From: Alkalibacterium subtropicum
GTDB lineage: Bacteria; Bacillota; Bacilli; Lactobacillales; Carnobacteriaceae_A
DNA length: 64,000 nucleotides
Direction: 5' to 3'
NCBI RefSeq assembly: GCF_900112455.1
Contig: NZ_FOLT01000002.1
Location: forward strand, 248,001-312,000
Positions 44,835 to 53,031 of this stretch are shown here, piece by piece. A program made the translations under genes and the position numbers. The number at the start of each line of letters is the position of its first letter. Within the stretch, counting starts at the first letter, position 1. The notes under the pieces are model-generated. The model was not told the DNA's origin and did no database searches. It was given only the letters and a program-made list of their open reading frames with translations.

Positions 44835-45372
44835 ATGGTGGACTGGTCTAAGAAAGAAGTGAAACTGCATGGCATTGCGCTCAAAAAAATGTGGCACACT
44901 TACGGAGAAGGAACCATTGAAAGATTAAAACGTGACATGGAGAGCCTGAATAAAATTGGACAATGCCAATCGATCATTCATCAGCTCGACGATGTACTGC
45001 CCGAATTATGGGAAACTTTAAGAGAGACGGACAAAGAACAGTTCTTGACCAAGTATGGACGGAAATGGGAAAAATTCAGGAGTCCGGTACCAAAGAAGAC
45101 CGCTCATAAATTAATTAATTTTTACGACAAAGGAAAGCTCAATTTAACCGGACGTAAAAAAGATATTATAAAAGAAAATGAGTCAATCAGTACCGAGCTG
45201 GAAAACGATGTTAACGTCAATTCAAGTGGGCTATGTTATCAATGCTGCCGGACAAAAGAAAAACGTGTCTTTACATGAAGAGGAAATGCCACTTGTAAGA
45301 CAGTTATTAGACGATTTTCCCCCGCTCATCACTTCCTTTTTTGTTTTTCTCCTTTTTTATGGGCTTCTTTAA
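44835..45372 (+). pseudogene. Remnant of an FAD/NAD(P)-binding oxidoreductase
   Basis: Two overlapping frames (44835-45278 and 45178-45372) together resemble the C-terminal half of a large FAD/NAD(P)-binding protein: YGEGTIERLKRDMESLNKIG, PELWETLRETDKEQFLTKYG, then after a frame change GYVINAAGQ...LVRQLLD. The N-terminal FAD-binding half is absent, and a frameshift lies near 45178-45230. Not functional as it stands. Confidence 0.6.
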
Positions 45373-45686
45373 AGCAATGATGATCTTTTTTCTAATCAAA
45401 TGAACTTGTGTCTACTAATAGCAATTTGAGTGTAAATGCATGAAAAATTACTTCAAATTCATTTTTGTGTGTGGATAAAGCAATTCCTGCTTCACATTGA
45501 AAAATTAATTTGTTGTCACTAATATGTATGCTTTCATTTTTTGTATCATTTCTATAATATTCTTCCCATATATTCTCGTACACCCACCAGTGTTGCATAA
45601 AACTAGGGATCACTGCTAATTGTTGTTGGTGTTAACTTGATCACAAATGGTCTGCGGTTCTTCAACAAACGATATTAAAAATATCA
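45373..45686. other. Intergenic, no convincing gene
   Basis: A 73-codon minus-strand frame (45392-45613) lacks a ribosome site and any recognisable motif. I leave it unannotated. Confidence 0.4.
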
Positions 45687-46313
45687 TTATTTTTTATTCC
45701 TTATTTCTATAATTTTTACAACGTCGCTCCATACATTCTTATAGGTAGTATCCTCTTTATTGAAGCCTGCTTCTTGTAAATTTTTCAAGGTTTGTCTATT
45801 GATATTTGCGCCCCAAATATGCAGGGGGATAAAATTGATACGATCCATAATTTTTCCAACAACTGGCTTGTTGCTTCGCATATGTTCCAACATAATAACC
45901 TTGCCGCCATTCTTGCAGACTCTTCGTATTTCTTTTAATCCTTTAACAGGATCAGGAACAGAGCAAAACACGCAGGAGGTGACCACTGTATCGAATGTAT
46001 TATCTTCGAAAGTCATGTTTTCTGCATCCATTTCCATTAACGTGACATGATCCTTATCTTTACTCTTATTTTTAGCCTTTTCTAACATCTTTTCGCTGAA
46101 GTCTATTCCGGTGACTTCTTTATCTGTCGAATAAAACTCTAAATTTTTACCTGTGCCCACACCGACTTCCAATATTTTTTTCCCTTCTATTTTTTCGAAT
46201 AATTCTTTTCTCCAATCATCCATCAGCATAGATTCCATCGGTTTTTCCATGAGGTCATATATTTTTGATACGCGATTGTATCTATTTTTTATTTTGTTGT
46301 TATCACCAGCCAA
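45687..46313 (-). CDS. Class I SAM-dependent methyltransferase
   Basis: A 208-residue UbiE/PhcB-like methyltransferase with the SAM-binding motif LEVGVGTGKN (about residues 47-56), DAENMTFEDNTFDTVV and LKEIRRVCKNGGKVIMLEH. The substrate is unknown. It is the last gene of a run from 49117 that includes a multicopper oxidase, DUF302 and SHOCT proteins, so a link to metal or phospholipid stress is likely but unproven. AGGAGG-type site (GAGGTG) upstream. Confidence 0.8.
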   Translation of the reverse strand: MAGDNNKIKNRYNRVSKIYDLMEKPMESMLMDDWRKELFEKIEGKKILEVGVGTGKNLEFYSTDKEVTGIDFSEKMLEKAKNKSKDKDHVTLMEMDAENMTFEDNTFDTVVTSCVFCSVPDPVKGLKEIRRVCKNGGKVIMLEHMRSNKPVVGKIMDRINFIPLHIWGANINRQTLKNLQEAGFNKEDTTYKNVWSDVVKIIEIRNKK

Positions 46314-46405
46314 TCTTTCACCTCCTCAAAGCGGTTGCATGGACATATTTTACAGCTAACTTTTATATCATTTAAAATATTTAGAAGTAACTACTTTTAT
46401 CTAGT

Positions 46406-46633
46406 TTACAGGTCCAAATTCTTTTTACGCCGACTATATTCTTGATCATCGATTTCTCCCCTGGCATATCTTTCATTTAAAATTTCTAGCGAAGAACTCT
46501 CTATCGGTCGTTTTTTCTGTCTATTATTTTTGGCTATCATGATCATGGACAAACCAATCAAAAACACAAGCACCACTGGTATCGGCCATAAAAATCCACT
46601 GCCTATTATTCCAGAACAAACTCCATCGTACAT
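46406..46633 (-). CDS. Small membrane protein with SHOCT domain, copy 1
   Basis: A 75-residue protein with one membrane segment (about 12-33) and a C-terminal SHOCT domain (LEILNERYARGEIDDQEYSRRKKNL). SHOCT is a short helical domain thought to mediate oligomerisation at the membrane. Two more such proteins are encoded in the same operon. It follows the multicopper oxidase gene by 29 bp. Confidence 0.8.
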   Translation of the reverse strand: MYDGVCSGIIGSGFLWPIPVVLVFLIGLSMIMIAKNNRQKKRPIESSSLEILNERYARGEIDDQEYSRRKKNLDL

Positions 46634-46662
46634 TTTGCCATCTCCATTACTCTCTTATCTAT

Positions 46663-48147
46663 TTATTCAACTAAAAATTGACCCATCATACCCGCGTCTT
46701 CATGTTCCAATATGTGACAATGATACATGAACAAACCTTTCTGCTTGAACTTAACTAAAAGCCTTACTTCTTCTCCACTTTCTACCATCACCGTATCTTT
46801 CCATCCTTGTTCATTTAAAGGCGGTTCTCCTCCATTTCTTTCAATCACTTGAAACTGTACGCCATGGACGTGAAGAGGATGTGGCGTCTCGCCGCTCATC
46901 ATTCCCATTCCAGCAGACTCATTAGTAACGACCCACTCTTCCAGTTCATTTAAATTCAGGTATTCATCTATTCTATCCATATCCATTTGCTTACCGTTTA
47001 TAGCCACCATGGGTCCCATACCACTCATGACAAAGTCACGGGTCGTCACGACGTCATCTCTGTCATATTGAACGATGTCGACCAGTTCTTCAGGTATACT
47101 GCTGGAGCTGTCAGATTCTTCTGTAATAGTTATCGTCATCACTTCATAGCTGCCATCTCTCAAAACGACTTTATCACCTGTGTTGTAATCTGAAAAATCT
47201 ACGAGTATCTCGGCTCTTTCAGCTGGCGCCAGGGATACCTCATGCATTTCTATACTGTTTTCTAAAAAGCCTCCGTCAGAAGCAATCTGATAAAACGCAA
47301 GATTATCGCTGAAATTAAAGTCGTAAGCACGTGCATTCGAACCATTTAAAAGTCTGAGTCGAACAACTTCACTTTTCACATCCAGTTCAGGTGCGATTGC
47401 TCCATTGACCAGTACAGTGTCTCCCTTAAATCCATCCATCACATCTCTCATACCTAACTCATAGGGAATCTGTCCATCCTGTGTAAACCGTTTATCCTGT
47501 ACGACAAGAGGAATATCATTGACGCCATGTTCTTTAGGTATGTTCAATTCTTTAGATTTTTCATCTTCTATATAGAAAAGGCCAGCTAATCCTTTGTACA
47601 CTTGTTCACCTGTTTTATGCAGCAGATGTGGATGATACCAAAGCGTTGCAGCCGGTTGATCAATTGTAAAGTAAGGCTGCCAGCTTGACTTCGGGTCTAC
47701 GACTTGATGGGGGCCACCATCCATCTCTCCAGGGACTTCTAATCCATGCCAGTGAACCGTTGTCGGCTCATCCAGTGTATTCGCTACATTGATTTTTACG
47801 TCGTCACCTTTATCCACTCTTATAATAGGGCCTAAATAATCACCATTGTAACCTAACGTTTCAGTTTCCTGTCCTTCAATGAATTCCTTTTTTCCATATT
47901 GTACATTCAAATCAAATTCTGCTTTTCCTTCTTCAGGGTTTTTATCCTCTAGTAGGGGCGGAATAGGCAACTTATTTTTTTTTTCATCTTTTGTATTATT
48001 CATTATTCCCGAATCAACTGCTTGTCTGTTGGGATTATCCACCCTTTCAAGCCCCCTTCCTGAATTTATGAAAAAGTAACCAATATACACTATAAGCAGG
48101 AGCATAGAAATGATTATAATTGTATACCATTTTCTGTTTTTATTCAT
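46663..48147 (-). CDS. Multicopper oxidase, membrane-anchored (CueO/CotA-like)
   Basis: A 494-residue oxidase with an N-terminal membrane anchor (about 8-27) facing outside. All copper ligand motifs are present: HWHG (about 133), WYHPH (about 171), HPLHVHGVQF (about 422) and YHCHILEHEDAGMM (about 474). It oxidises Cu(I) or other substrates with oxygen, protecting the cell surface from copper. It is third to fourth in an operon with SHOCT and DUF302 proteins, under a promoter with TTTATGGA boxes. Confidence 0.93.
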   Translation of the reverse strand: MNKNRKWYTIIIISMLLLIVYIGYFFINSGRGLERVDNPNRQAVDSGIMNNTKDEKKNKLPIPPLLEDKNPEEGKAEFDLNVQYGKKEFIEGQETETLGYNGDYLGPIIRVDKGDDVKINVANTLDEPTTVHWHGLEVPGEMDGGPHQVVDPKSSWQPYFTIDQPAATLWYHPHLLHKTGEQVYKGLAGLFYIEDEKSKELNIPKEHGVNDIPLVVQDKRFTQDGQIPYELGMRDVMDGFKGDTVLVNGAIAPELDVKSEVVRLRLLNGSNARAYDFNFSDNLAFYQIASDGGFLENSIEMHEVSLAPAERAEILVDFSDYNTGDKVVLRDGSYEVMTITITEESDSSSSIPEELVDIVQYDRDDVVTTRDFVMSGMGPMVAINGKQMDMDRIDEYLNLNELEEWVVTNESAGMGMMSGETPHPLHVHGVQFQVIERNGGEPPLNEQGWKDTVMVESGEEVRLLVKFKQKGLFMYHCHILEHEDAGMMGQFLVE

Positions 48148-48244
48148 TTGATCATCCTTATCGTTCTCAGACTATATTTATTCATCTAGTACTCAACTAA
48201 AAAGCCATCCTAAATACAATTTAAGACAGCTGTAATTACTTTTT

Positions 48245-48631
48245 TTAAACAGTCGATTCTATTGATTGTCTAAGTGTCCCCTCAACTTCTTTGGCAATTT
48301 CATTCAAATTGAAATCATCGAATAAATCGATTAAGGCTTCCGGACGTGTCATACCAATATATGTCTGATTATTTTTTTCTCTAACAACCATTTTACACGG
48401 TAGAACATAGCCGATATGGATATTTTTTCCCATAACTTCTTTTGCTTTTTTAGGATTACATACTTCCATTACAACAAAATCCTCTTCAAAGTCTAATCCT
48501 TTTTCCTTAAGTTTGTCTTTAAAGTTAAGTTGCCACAATACACCAAACCCATTTTCTTTTAATTGTTCAGTTAACGAATCAATAGCCTCGCCAAGTTTCT
48601 TGTTTGTCTTTTTTTCATATACGATATGCAT
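48245..48631 (-). CDS. DUF302 family protein
   Basis: A 128-residue protein with the DUF302 pattern: LTEQLKENGFGVLWQLNFKD near the start, a central EVCNPKKAKEVM and LPCKMVVREKNNQTYIG. The fold is known but its role is not. Members often occur with copper and other stress genes. GAGGAGAAG precedes the ATG. It lies between a SHOCT gene and the multicopper oxidase. Confidence 0.85.
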   Translation of the reverse strand: MHIVYEKKTNKKLGEAIDSLTEQLKENGFGVLWQLNFKDKLKEKGLDFEEDFVVMEVCNPKKAKEVMGKNIHIGYVLPCKMVVREKNNQTYIGMTRPEALIDLFDDFNLNEIAKEVEGTLRQSIESTV

Positions 48632-48659
48632 TGGTTTCTTCTCCTCGTTATATTTTTGA

Positions 48660-48923
48660 TTACTCTCTCAACTTGTTTAGTTTATCTCTATACTCTTCCT
48701 CTGATATTTCTCCTCTAGCGTATCTCTCTTTTAATATATTAATGGCACGATTTGAGTTTGATGCATGGTCATTATTCGAACGATTCATCAGCATTTTTGC
48801 GATAAAGATGACTGCCCCAATAATAACTAACAATTTCAATCCATCATATATCATAAACCACCAACTATTCTCATAACCAAAATTCATCATGTTATCAAAA
48901 CCGTTATACCAATAGCCGTGCAT
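48660..48923 (-). CDS. Small membrane protein with SHOCT domain, copy 2
   Basis: An 87-residue protein with an aromatic, Met-containing N-terminus (MHGYWYNGFDNMMNFGY), one membrane helix (about 27-47) and a C-terminal SHOCT domain (INILKERYARGEISEEEY). Starts 11 bp after the preceding SHOCT gene ends. Its partner proteins are unknown. Confidence 0.82.
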   Translation of the reverse strand: MHGYWYNGFDNMMNFGYENSWWFMIYDGLKLLVIIGAVIFIAKMLMNRSNNDHASNSNRAINILKERYARGEISEEEYRDKLNKLRE

Positions 48924-48934
48924 TGAATCACTCC

Positions 48935-49117
48935 TTATTCATTTAATGTTTCTTTTTTTATTCTATATGTTTCCTCATCTATTTCACCTTTGGCATATCG
49001 TTCATTTAAAATATCCAACGCACTATTCTGCTCTCTAAAAATACTTGTTCCATTCTGTTTATCTTCCAAGTATTTATAAATGAAATAACCAACTATAACA
49101 AATAATATGAGTCCCAA
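48935..49117 (-). CDS. Small membrane protein with SHOCT domain, copy 3
   Basis: A 60-residue protein: a short membrane helix (about 2-15) and a SHOCT domain (LDILNERYAKGEIDEETY). The start is a TTG at 49117 with an excellent AAAGGAGGA site 6 nt away. It heads the SHOCT-SHOCT-DUF302-multicopper oxidase-SHOCT-methyltransferase run. Confidence 0.8.
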   Translation of the reverse strand: MGLILFVIVGYFIYKYLEDKQNGTSIFREQNSALDILNERYAKGEIDEETYRIKKETLNE

Positions 49118-49151
49118 GCAGTCTCCTCCTTTTTCTATTTCCGCTTCCTTA

Positions 49152-49186
49152 ACTTTACTGACAATTTATGGAGATTTTATGGATTC
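49152..49186 (-). promoter_or_regulatory. Promoter with two 11-bp TTTATGGA boxes (oxidase operon)
   Basis: Plus-strand reading: -10 complement ACTTTA (49152-49157), 7 nt, then TTTATGGAGAT and TTTATGGATTC in tandem. Same geometry as at 20242 and 61857, with no good -35. Confidence 0.65.
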
Positions 49187-49283
49187 ACGAATATATTATA
49201 TATTTTTTGTAAATTTCAAGTTTAAGTTAGCCACTTGTTAAAAATATATTTCATGTGATTTTTTACGACTATCAACTCATATA

Positions 49284-49393
49284 GTGAGGGCTTGATAATG
49301 AGCTGAGGCATGATAGTTTTTTTGACAAGCTGGCCTAGGCCAGCTTCACAGCTTTCAAGTCATGCCGAAGGAGGCTCGTTGTCAAGCCCTCAC
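49284..49393. repeat. 110-bp nested inverted repeat
   Basis: GTGAGGGCTTGA pairs with TCAAGCCCTCAC at the ends. Inside, GAGC/GCTC and GGCATGA/TCATGCC pair, and a central AGCTGGCC-TAGGCCAGCT hairpin completes a long folded arm. It lies between the IS30 left end and the transposase stop. Confidence 0.7.
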
Positions 49394-49396
49394 GGG

Positions 49397-50475
49397 TTAA
49401 GCAGCCTGACGCTCTAATCGTAGTGCATTGACGAAGCTTTCATGTGGCGTTCTGTAATTCAATATTTTTCTAGGATAATCATTCATCCATTGTTGTATAC
49501 GCAAGCATCGTGCTTCTGAGACTCGACCAATCGGCTTCCCTTTGGGAATGAAACGACGAATGAATTTATGCTAGTTCTCACTTGTTCCCGTTCAAACGAT
49601 GCATAGGGATGACTAAAATAGATGTCTAAAGTATCCTTTAAGGCCTCTTAAAGTCCCGCAAACTCTGAACCATTATCAGAAGTTATCGTTTTAAATAGTG
49701 TAGAGAATGTATGACCTGATCGTTTTTGAAGGTCACGAATCGCCTGATTAACCGATTCCTGATCTTTTCCATTTACTTTTAAGATGATTTCAAATCGGGT
49801 CTGTCGTTCAGCCAAAGTGAGCAGTACAGCATCGGTCTTTTCTTTATTACCTACTACTGTATCAATTTCCCAGTGACCAAACGATTCACGGGTATCAATT
49901 TCTTTTGGTCGACGATCAATCGATGGGCCGAGAACGCGCTTATTTGGCCGTTTCTTTTGAGCAGAAACCTTTGGTTTCCGAGATAACTTTTCCAGCAAAT
50001 TAATGTTTTTAGTTCTCATAATCCCTCTATCTATCCAGCCATAAAGCGTGGTTGTACAAGGGATAATTGAAGCATCAAATAATTCATGTCTTTTAGCAAA
50101 ACCGACCACTGTATCAGGGGACCATTTATCATCCAGCATTTTCTCATCAGCCCATTCAATGAACGCATCTGTATCTGCCCATTTTGGCCGCCGGCCACAG
50201 TTCAGTCGTTGTTTATCATAGTTGGCTTGAGCAGCGTCGGCATCATAGACTTTGATGTAGTAATCATAAATCTTACCGTTTTGCTTTTGACGTTTGAGCT
50301 GAGTGATTTTTCCGCGATGGATCTCATTATTGATAGTCTGAGGTACCCGACCGATGATATCAGCAATGCGACGATTGGAGTAGTCTTCCTGCTTCAACAC
50401 AGCTATTTGAACCCTCTCTGCGTATGATAAGTGTTTTCCTTTACGTGCTAATGTGTTATCGTTAGAGTGCGTCAT
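49397..50475 (-). pseudogene. IS30 transposase, frameshifted
   Basis: The frame from 50475 encodes an IS30-type helix-turn-helix (SYAERVQIAVLKQEDYSNRR), the first catalytic region (FGHWEIDTVVG) and SDNGSEFAGL, then stops at 49648. The rest of the protein continues in another frame as a recognisable C-terminus (YFSHPYASFEREQ, IPKGKPIGRV, WMNDYPRKILNYRTPHESF). A frameshift near 49640 therefore inactivates it. Confidence 0.88.
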
Positions 50476-50569
50476 GTGAATTCATCCTGTCTATTGAGAG
50501 TTAGCGGTAACTTCAATATAACATGAAATTCACATGGCGTTTTTTTATATTAGCCTGGGTGGCTAACTT

Positions 50570-50877
50570 CATTATAAAATCCAGCTTTTTTTTTAGGACA
50601 TTGGTCCTTAATAACTCTACTGTAACTAGAGTTTAGATATACAGCGTTGTTTGCACTCTATTCCTATTTTAAAAAACTTGACCATGTGGGAAAGTGATAC
50701 CTTAACATACAGCCATATCGAACTGTAAAAGTGGCTGAGATATCGTGGTTTTTTTCGAACTTCTATGCAAACCTGAATGCGCGTCTTGCCTTTGCGATAA
50801 ACTGTATACATCATTAAAAGTGGAAATGAAATTTGACCTTTGTATTTTTAATAAAATAAATAGAACGGAGAGTTACA
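50570..50877. other. Intergenic, promoter region only
   Basis: No gene seen. TTGACC near 50834 with ATAAAT 17 bp later could drive the small membrane protein remnant that follows. Confidence 0.4.
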
Positions 50878-51023
50878 ATGAAAAAAGAATCCAATCAACT
50901 GAGCTCACCCTCTGCTTTGGCCGGACTTTTCGGGCTTCTGCAGCCTTGATAGCCGTCGTTGCTGTCATTTATATCTTTGGCAAGAAAATCGACACCACAG
51001 ACAACATCACAGAAAACGAATAA
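50878..51023 (+). pseudogene. Small membrane protein, frameshifted
   Basis: GGAGAG precedes an ATG whose frame reads MKKESNQLSSPSALAGLFGL and then stops. The membrane segment and tail (AALIAVVAVIYIFGKK, then IDTTDNITENE) continue in another frame to 51023. Joined, they form a normal one-helix protein of about 47 residues. A single frameshift near 50937 separates the parts. Confidence 0.5.
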
Positions 51024-51033
51024 CAGTTAATAT

Positions 51034-51107
51034 AGCTTAGTCCTATAGTATAGTGTGAATGCCGATTCCCGGCTTTCTACACGTAGCTATGTGGACTAAG
51101 CTTTTTA
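51034..51107 (+). terminator. Long bulged hairpin terminator
   Basis: AGCTTAGTCC and GGACTAAGCT close a stem with an inner GTGT-GCCG/CGGC-ACAC part and end in TTTTT. Confidence 0.75.
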
Positions 51108-51139
51108 TTTGCCTGAAATTAACCTGAGGTATACCATAT

Positions 51140-51249
51140 TGATAAGAGGGTCACAAAGAAACAGGCGTGATCGTTTTCAGCGGGCATTAACCGGACCCAA
51201 AATTTGAATGGGAGACCAGCTGACGATCATGGAGCAGACCGAGTTATCA
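51140..51249 (+). promoter_or_regulatory. Structured leader upstream of the macrodomain gene, unknown class
   Basis: An outer stem pairs TGATAA (51140-51145) and GGGTC (51148-51152) with GACC and TTATCA (51237-51249). An inner stem pairs TGATCGTTTTCAGC (51168-51181) with GCTGACGATCA (51219-51229). A small CCC/GGG hairpin caps it. It ends about 10 bp before the AAAGGAGG site. It looks like a regulatory RNA, but I cannot match it to a known riboswitch. Confidence 0.55.
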
Positions 51250-51272
51250 TATTTATCTAAAGGAGGACGTCT

Positions 51273-51797
51273 ATGAAGTGGAACGTGCATAGAGGCGACA
51301 TCACAGAGTTGGAAGTCGACGCGATCGTCAACGCCGCCAATAAATCATTATTGGGTGGTGGAGGTGTTGACGGAGCCATCCACCGCGCGGCCGGACCGGA
51401 GTTGAAAGAGGCATGCAGAAAGCTGGGTGGTGCAGAGACCGGTGAAGCCAAACTGACCGAAGGCTTCGATCTGCCAGCTGATTACGTCATCCATGCGGTG
51501 GGCCGGGTTTATCGGGATGGTAAACACGGCGAAGCAGAAGAATTGGAAAATTGCTACCGGAACAGCATCGAAATCGCTAAGGAAAAAGGCATAAGTTCCA
51601 TCGCTTTTCCGGCCATTAGTACCGGCATTTACGGCTACCCGCTTGAAGAAGCCAGTGAGATCGCCATCCGTACGGTTTATGAACTAACAAAGGACGATGA
51701 CACGATCGATAAGGTCCTCTTCGTTGCCTTTGATGATAAGACAGAATCGGTATTAAGTGATAAATTAGAAAAAATACACAGAGAGGAAAATGACTAA
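51273..51797 (+). CDS. Macrodomain protein (ADP-ribose/O-acetyl-ADP-ribose hydrolase type)
   Basis: A 174-residue macrodomain with the ADP-ribose pocket motifs [20 protein letters not shown] and [12 protein letters not shown]. Such proteins (MacroD/YmdB type) remove ADP-ribose or deacetylate O-acetyl-ADP-ribose. AAAGGAGG precedes the ATG. It overlaps or abuts the DUF305 gene with no gap, so they form one operon. The structured leader suggests regulation at the RNA level. Confidence 0.93.
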   Translation: MKWNVHRGDITELEVDAIVNAANKSLLGGGGVDGAIHRAAGPELKEACRKLGGAETGEAKLTEGFDLPADYVIHAVGRVYRDGKHGEAEELENCYRNSIEIAKEKGISSIAFPAISTGIYGYPLEEASEIAIRTVYELTKDDDTIDKVLFVAFDDKTESVLSDKLEKIHREEND

Positions 51798-52289
51798 ATG
51801 AAAAATTATATACGCTTTGGACTTATGATATTGACTTCAACCGTCGGGATGTACTTTTTAATGTACTTCAATATTCTTGAGATCGACCATTTCTGGTACA
51901 GTGAATCCAAACTCTACATGGCACTGTTCATGGGGGCCTGGATGGCGGTCGTTATGCTCCTGTTCATGTGGAAAATGTACGAGAATAAAAAAGTGAATTA
52001 TGCTATTTTAGGAACGGCGGTCCTCGTATTCAGTTTAGGATTGTATCTGGAAAGAAGCCAGACGACCGTTCAGGATGTCAATTACATGAAAGCCATGATC
52101 CCACATCACTCTATAGCTATTTTAACGAGTACACGAGCAGAAATCAGGGATCCGGAGGTACGAGCTTTAGCTGATGAAATCATTAAAGCTCAAAGAGAAG
52201 AGATCGCTATAATGACTCAATATATCGAAGAATTAGAAGATGACGACGAGGAAGAACTGCAACCTTTAGATGAATTAAGAGGAAATTGA
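51798..52289 (+). CDS. DUF305 membrane protein, copper-linked family
   Basis: A 163-residue protein with three membrane segments (about 7-25, 38-58, 66-86) and a C-terminal DUF305-like helix pair starting YMKAMIPHHSIAILTSTRAEI, with the conserved His-His. DUF305 proteins are ferritin-like and frequent in copper-resistance loci. The ATG directly follows the macrodomain stop. IS66 inserted 13 bp after its stop, separating it from its terminator at 54707. Confidence 0.85.
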   Translation: MKNYIRFGLMILTSTVGMYFLMYFNILEIDHFWYSESKLYMALFMGAWMAVVMLLFMWKMYENKKVNYAILGTAVLVFSLGLYLERSQTTVQDVNYMKAMIPHHSIAILTSTRAEIRDPEVRALADEIIKAQREEIAIMTQYIEELEDDDEEELQPLDELRGN

Positions 52290-52386
52290 GATATTTGTAT
52301 TGTAAGCGATGAATAGCTAGGTACCTGTGAGTCCTCGCGGCCTCCTGTTAAACTTGAGATATCTTAAGTACACAGGAGGTTTTATT

Positions 52387-52587
52387 TTGGAAAAGAATGA
52401 ACAGTCTATCATACCGGTAACCCTGCATGACGATCAAACTGATCGCCAACACATTTCGAAGGTCCTTTCACAGAAGATGGTGGCACATTTAAAAAATAGT
52501 CAGACAGAGCTACTTATTTACGAGGGGATCAAACCCTCGACATTGAGAGTTCTCCTCGCGGAGATGCCATTCAATGAAACTCGTTGA
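52387..52587 (+). CDS. tnpA: IS66 accessory protein TnpA
   Basis: A 66-residue product starting at a TTG (52387) with GGAGG eight bases upstream. It occupies the first-gene position of IS66 elements and overlaps tnpB by 14 bp. It is shorter than many TnpA proteins, which are helix-turn-helix proteins; the ending ILLAEMPFNETR-like stretch is common in this IS66 group. Confidence 0.65.
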   Translation: MEKNEQSIIPVTLHDDQTDRQHISKVLSQKMVAHLKNSQTELLIYEGIKPSTLRVLLAEMPFNETR

Positions 52588-52933
52588 CTTTACTCAAGTA
52601 GAGAATATTTTTATTGTGTGTGGAAAGACGGATATGCGCCGTCAAATTGACGGATTAGCTGCGACGATTACAGAAGAATATGATATGGATGTGTATCAAG
52701 AGGCCCTTTTTCTCTTCTGTGGTGGAAAGAAGGATCGGTTCAAAGCACTTTATTGGGAAGGCGACGGCTTCCTTCTCTTATACAAGCGTTTAGAGAATGG
52801 GAAATTGAATTGGCCGCGTAACCAGAACGAGATTCAAAAGTTAAGTGCGCAACAGCTGCGTTGGTTGCTTGAAGGATTATCTGTTAATCAAAAAGTTTCT
52901 ATAAAACCTGCGGTTAAAGGGAGTATAGCTTAA
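52574..52933 (+). CDS. tnpB: IS66 accessory protein TnpB
   Basis: A 119-residue IS66 Orf2-like protein, with VCGKTDMRRQIDGLAA at the start, LFLFCGGKKDRFKALYWEGDGF in the middle (quoted in part) and WPRNQNEIQKLSAQQLRWLLEG near the end. Required for IS66 transposition together with TnpA and TnpC. Confidence 0.92.
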   Translation: MKLVDFTQVENIFIVCGKTDMRRQIDGLAATITEEYDMDVYQEALFLFCGGKKDRFKALYWEGDGFLLLYKRLENGKLNWPRNQNEIQKLSAQQLRWLLEGLSVNQKVSIKPAVKGSIA

Positions 52934-53031
52934 GAAATGAGAGAGAAATTGATAAAAAATCAATGACTCTCTCGTTTTCTTTTCCTGATTAGTGTAAAAT
53001 TTAAGTATTATTTATGTGAGGAGTAGCAGAC

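Larger units (their letters stand above)
49224..50569 (-). mobile_element. IS30 family element, inactivated
   Basis: AAGTTAGCCAC at 49224 is inverted at the right end (GTGGCTAACTT, to 50569), and both ends continue with TTCATGTGA-like and ATGTGAATTTC stretches. The transposase inside is frameshifted. It inserted next to the promoter of the SHOCT-oxidase operon. Confidence 0.75.

Noticed and set aside
45392-45613. 73-codon minus-strand frame
   Set aside because: No ribosome site, no motif, in a decayed intergenic stretch.
46406-49117. Type I toxin-antitoxin peptides for the small membrane proteins
   Set aside because: They carry clear SHOCT domains, are co-oriented in one operon and show no antisense RNA arrangement.
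50626-50814. 62-codon minus-strand frame after IS30
   Set aside because: No ribosome site or recognisable protein features.
51140-51249. T-box or TPP riboswitch upstream of the macrodomain gene
   Set aside because: The T-box AGGGTGG-type sequence and the TPP CTGAGA/ACCTGAT blocks are absent.
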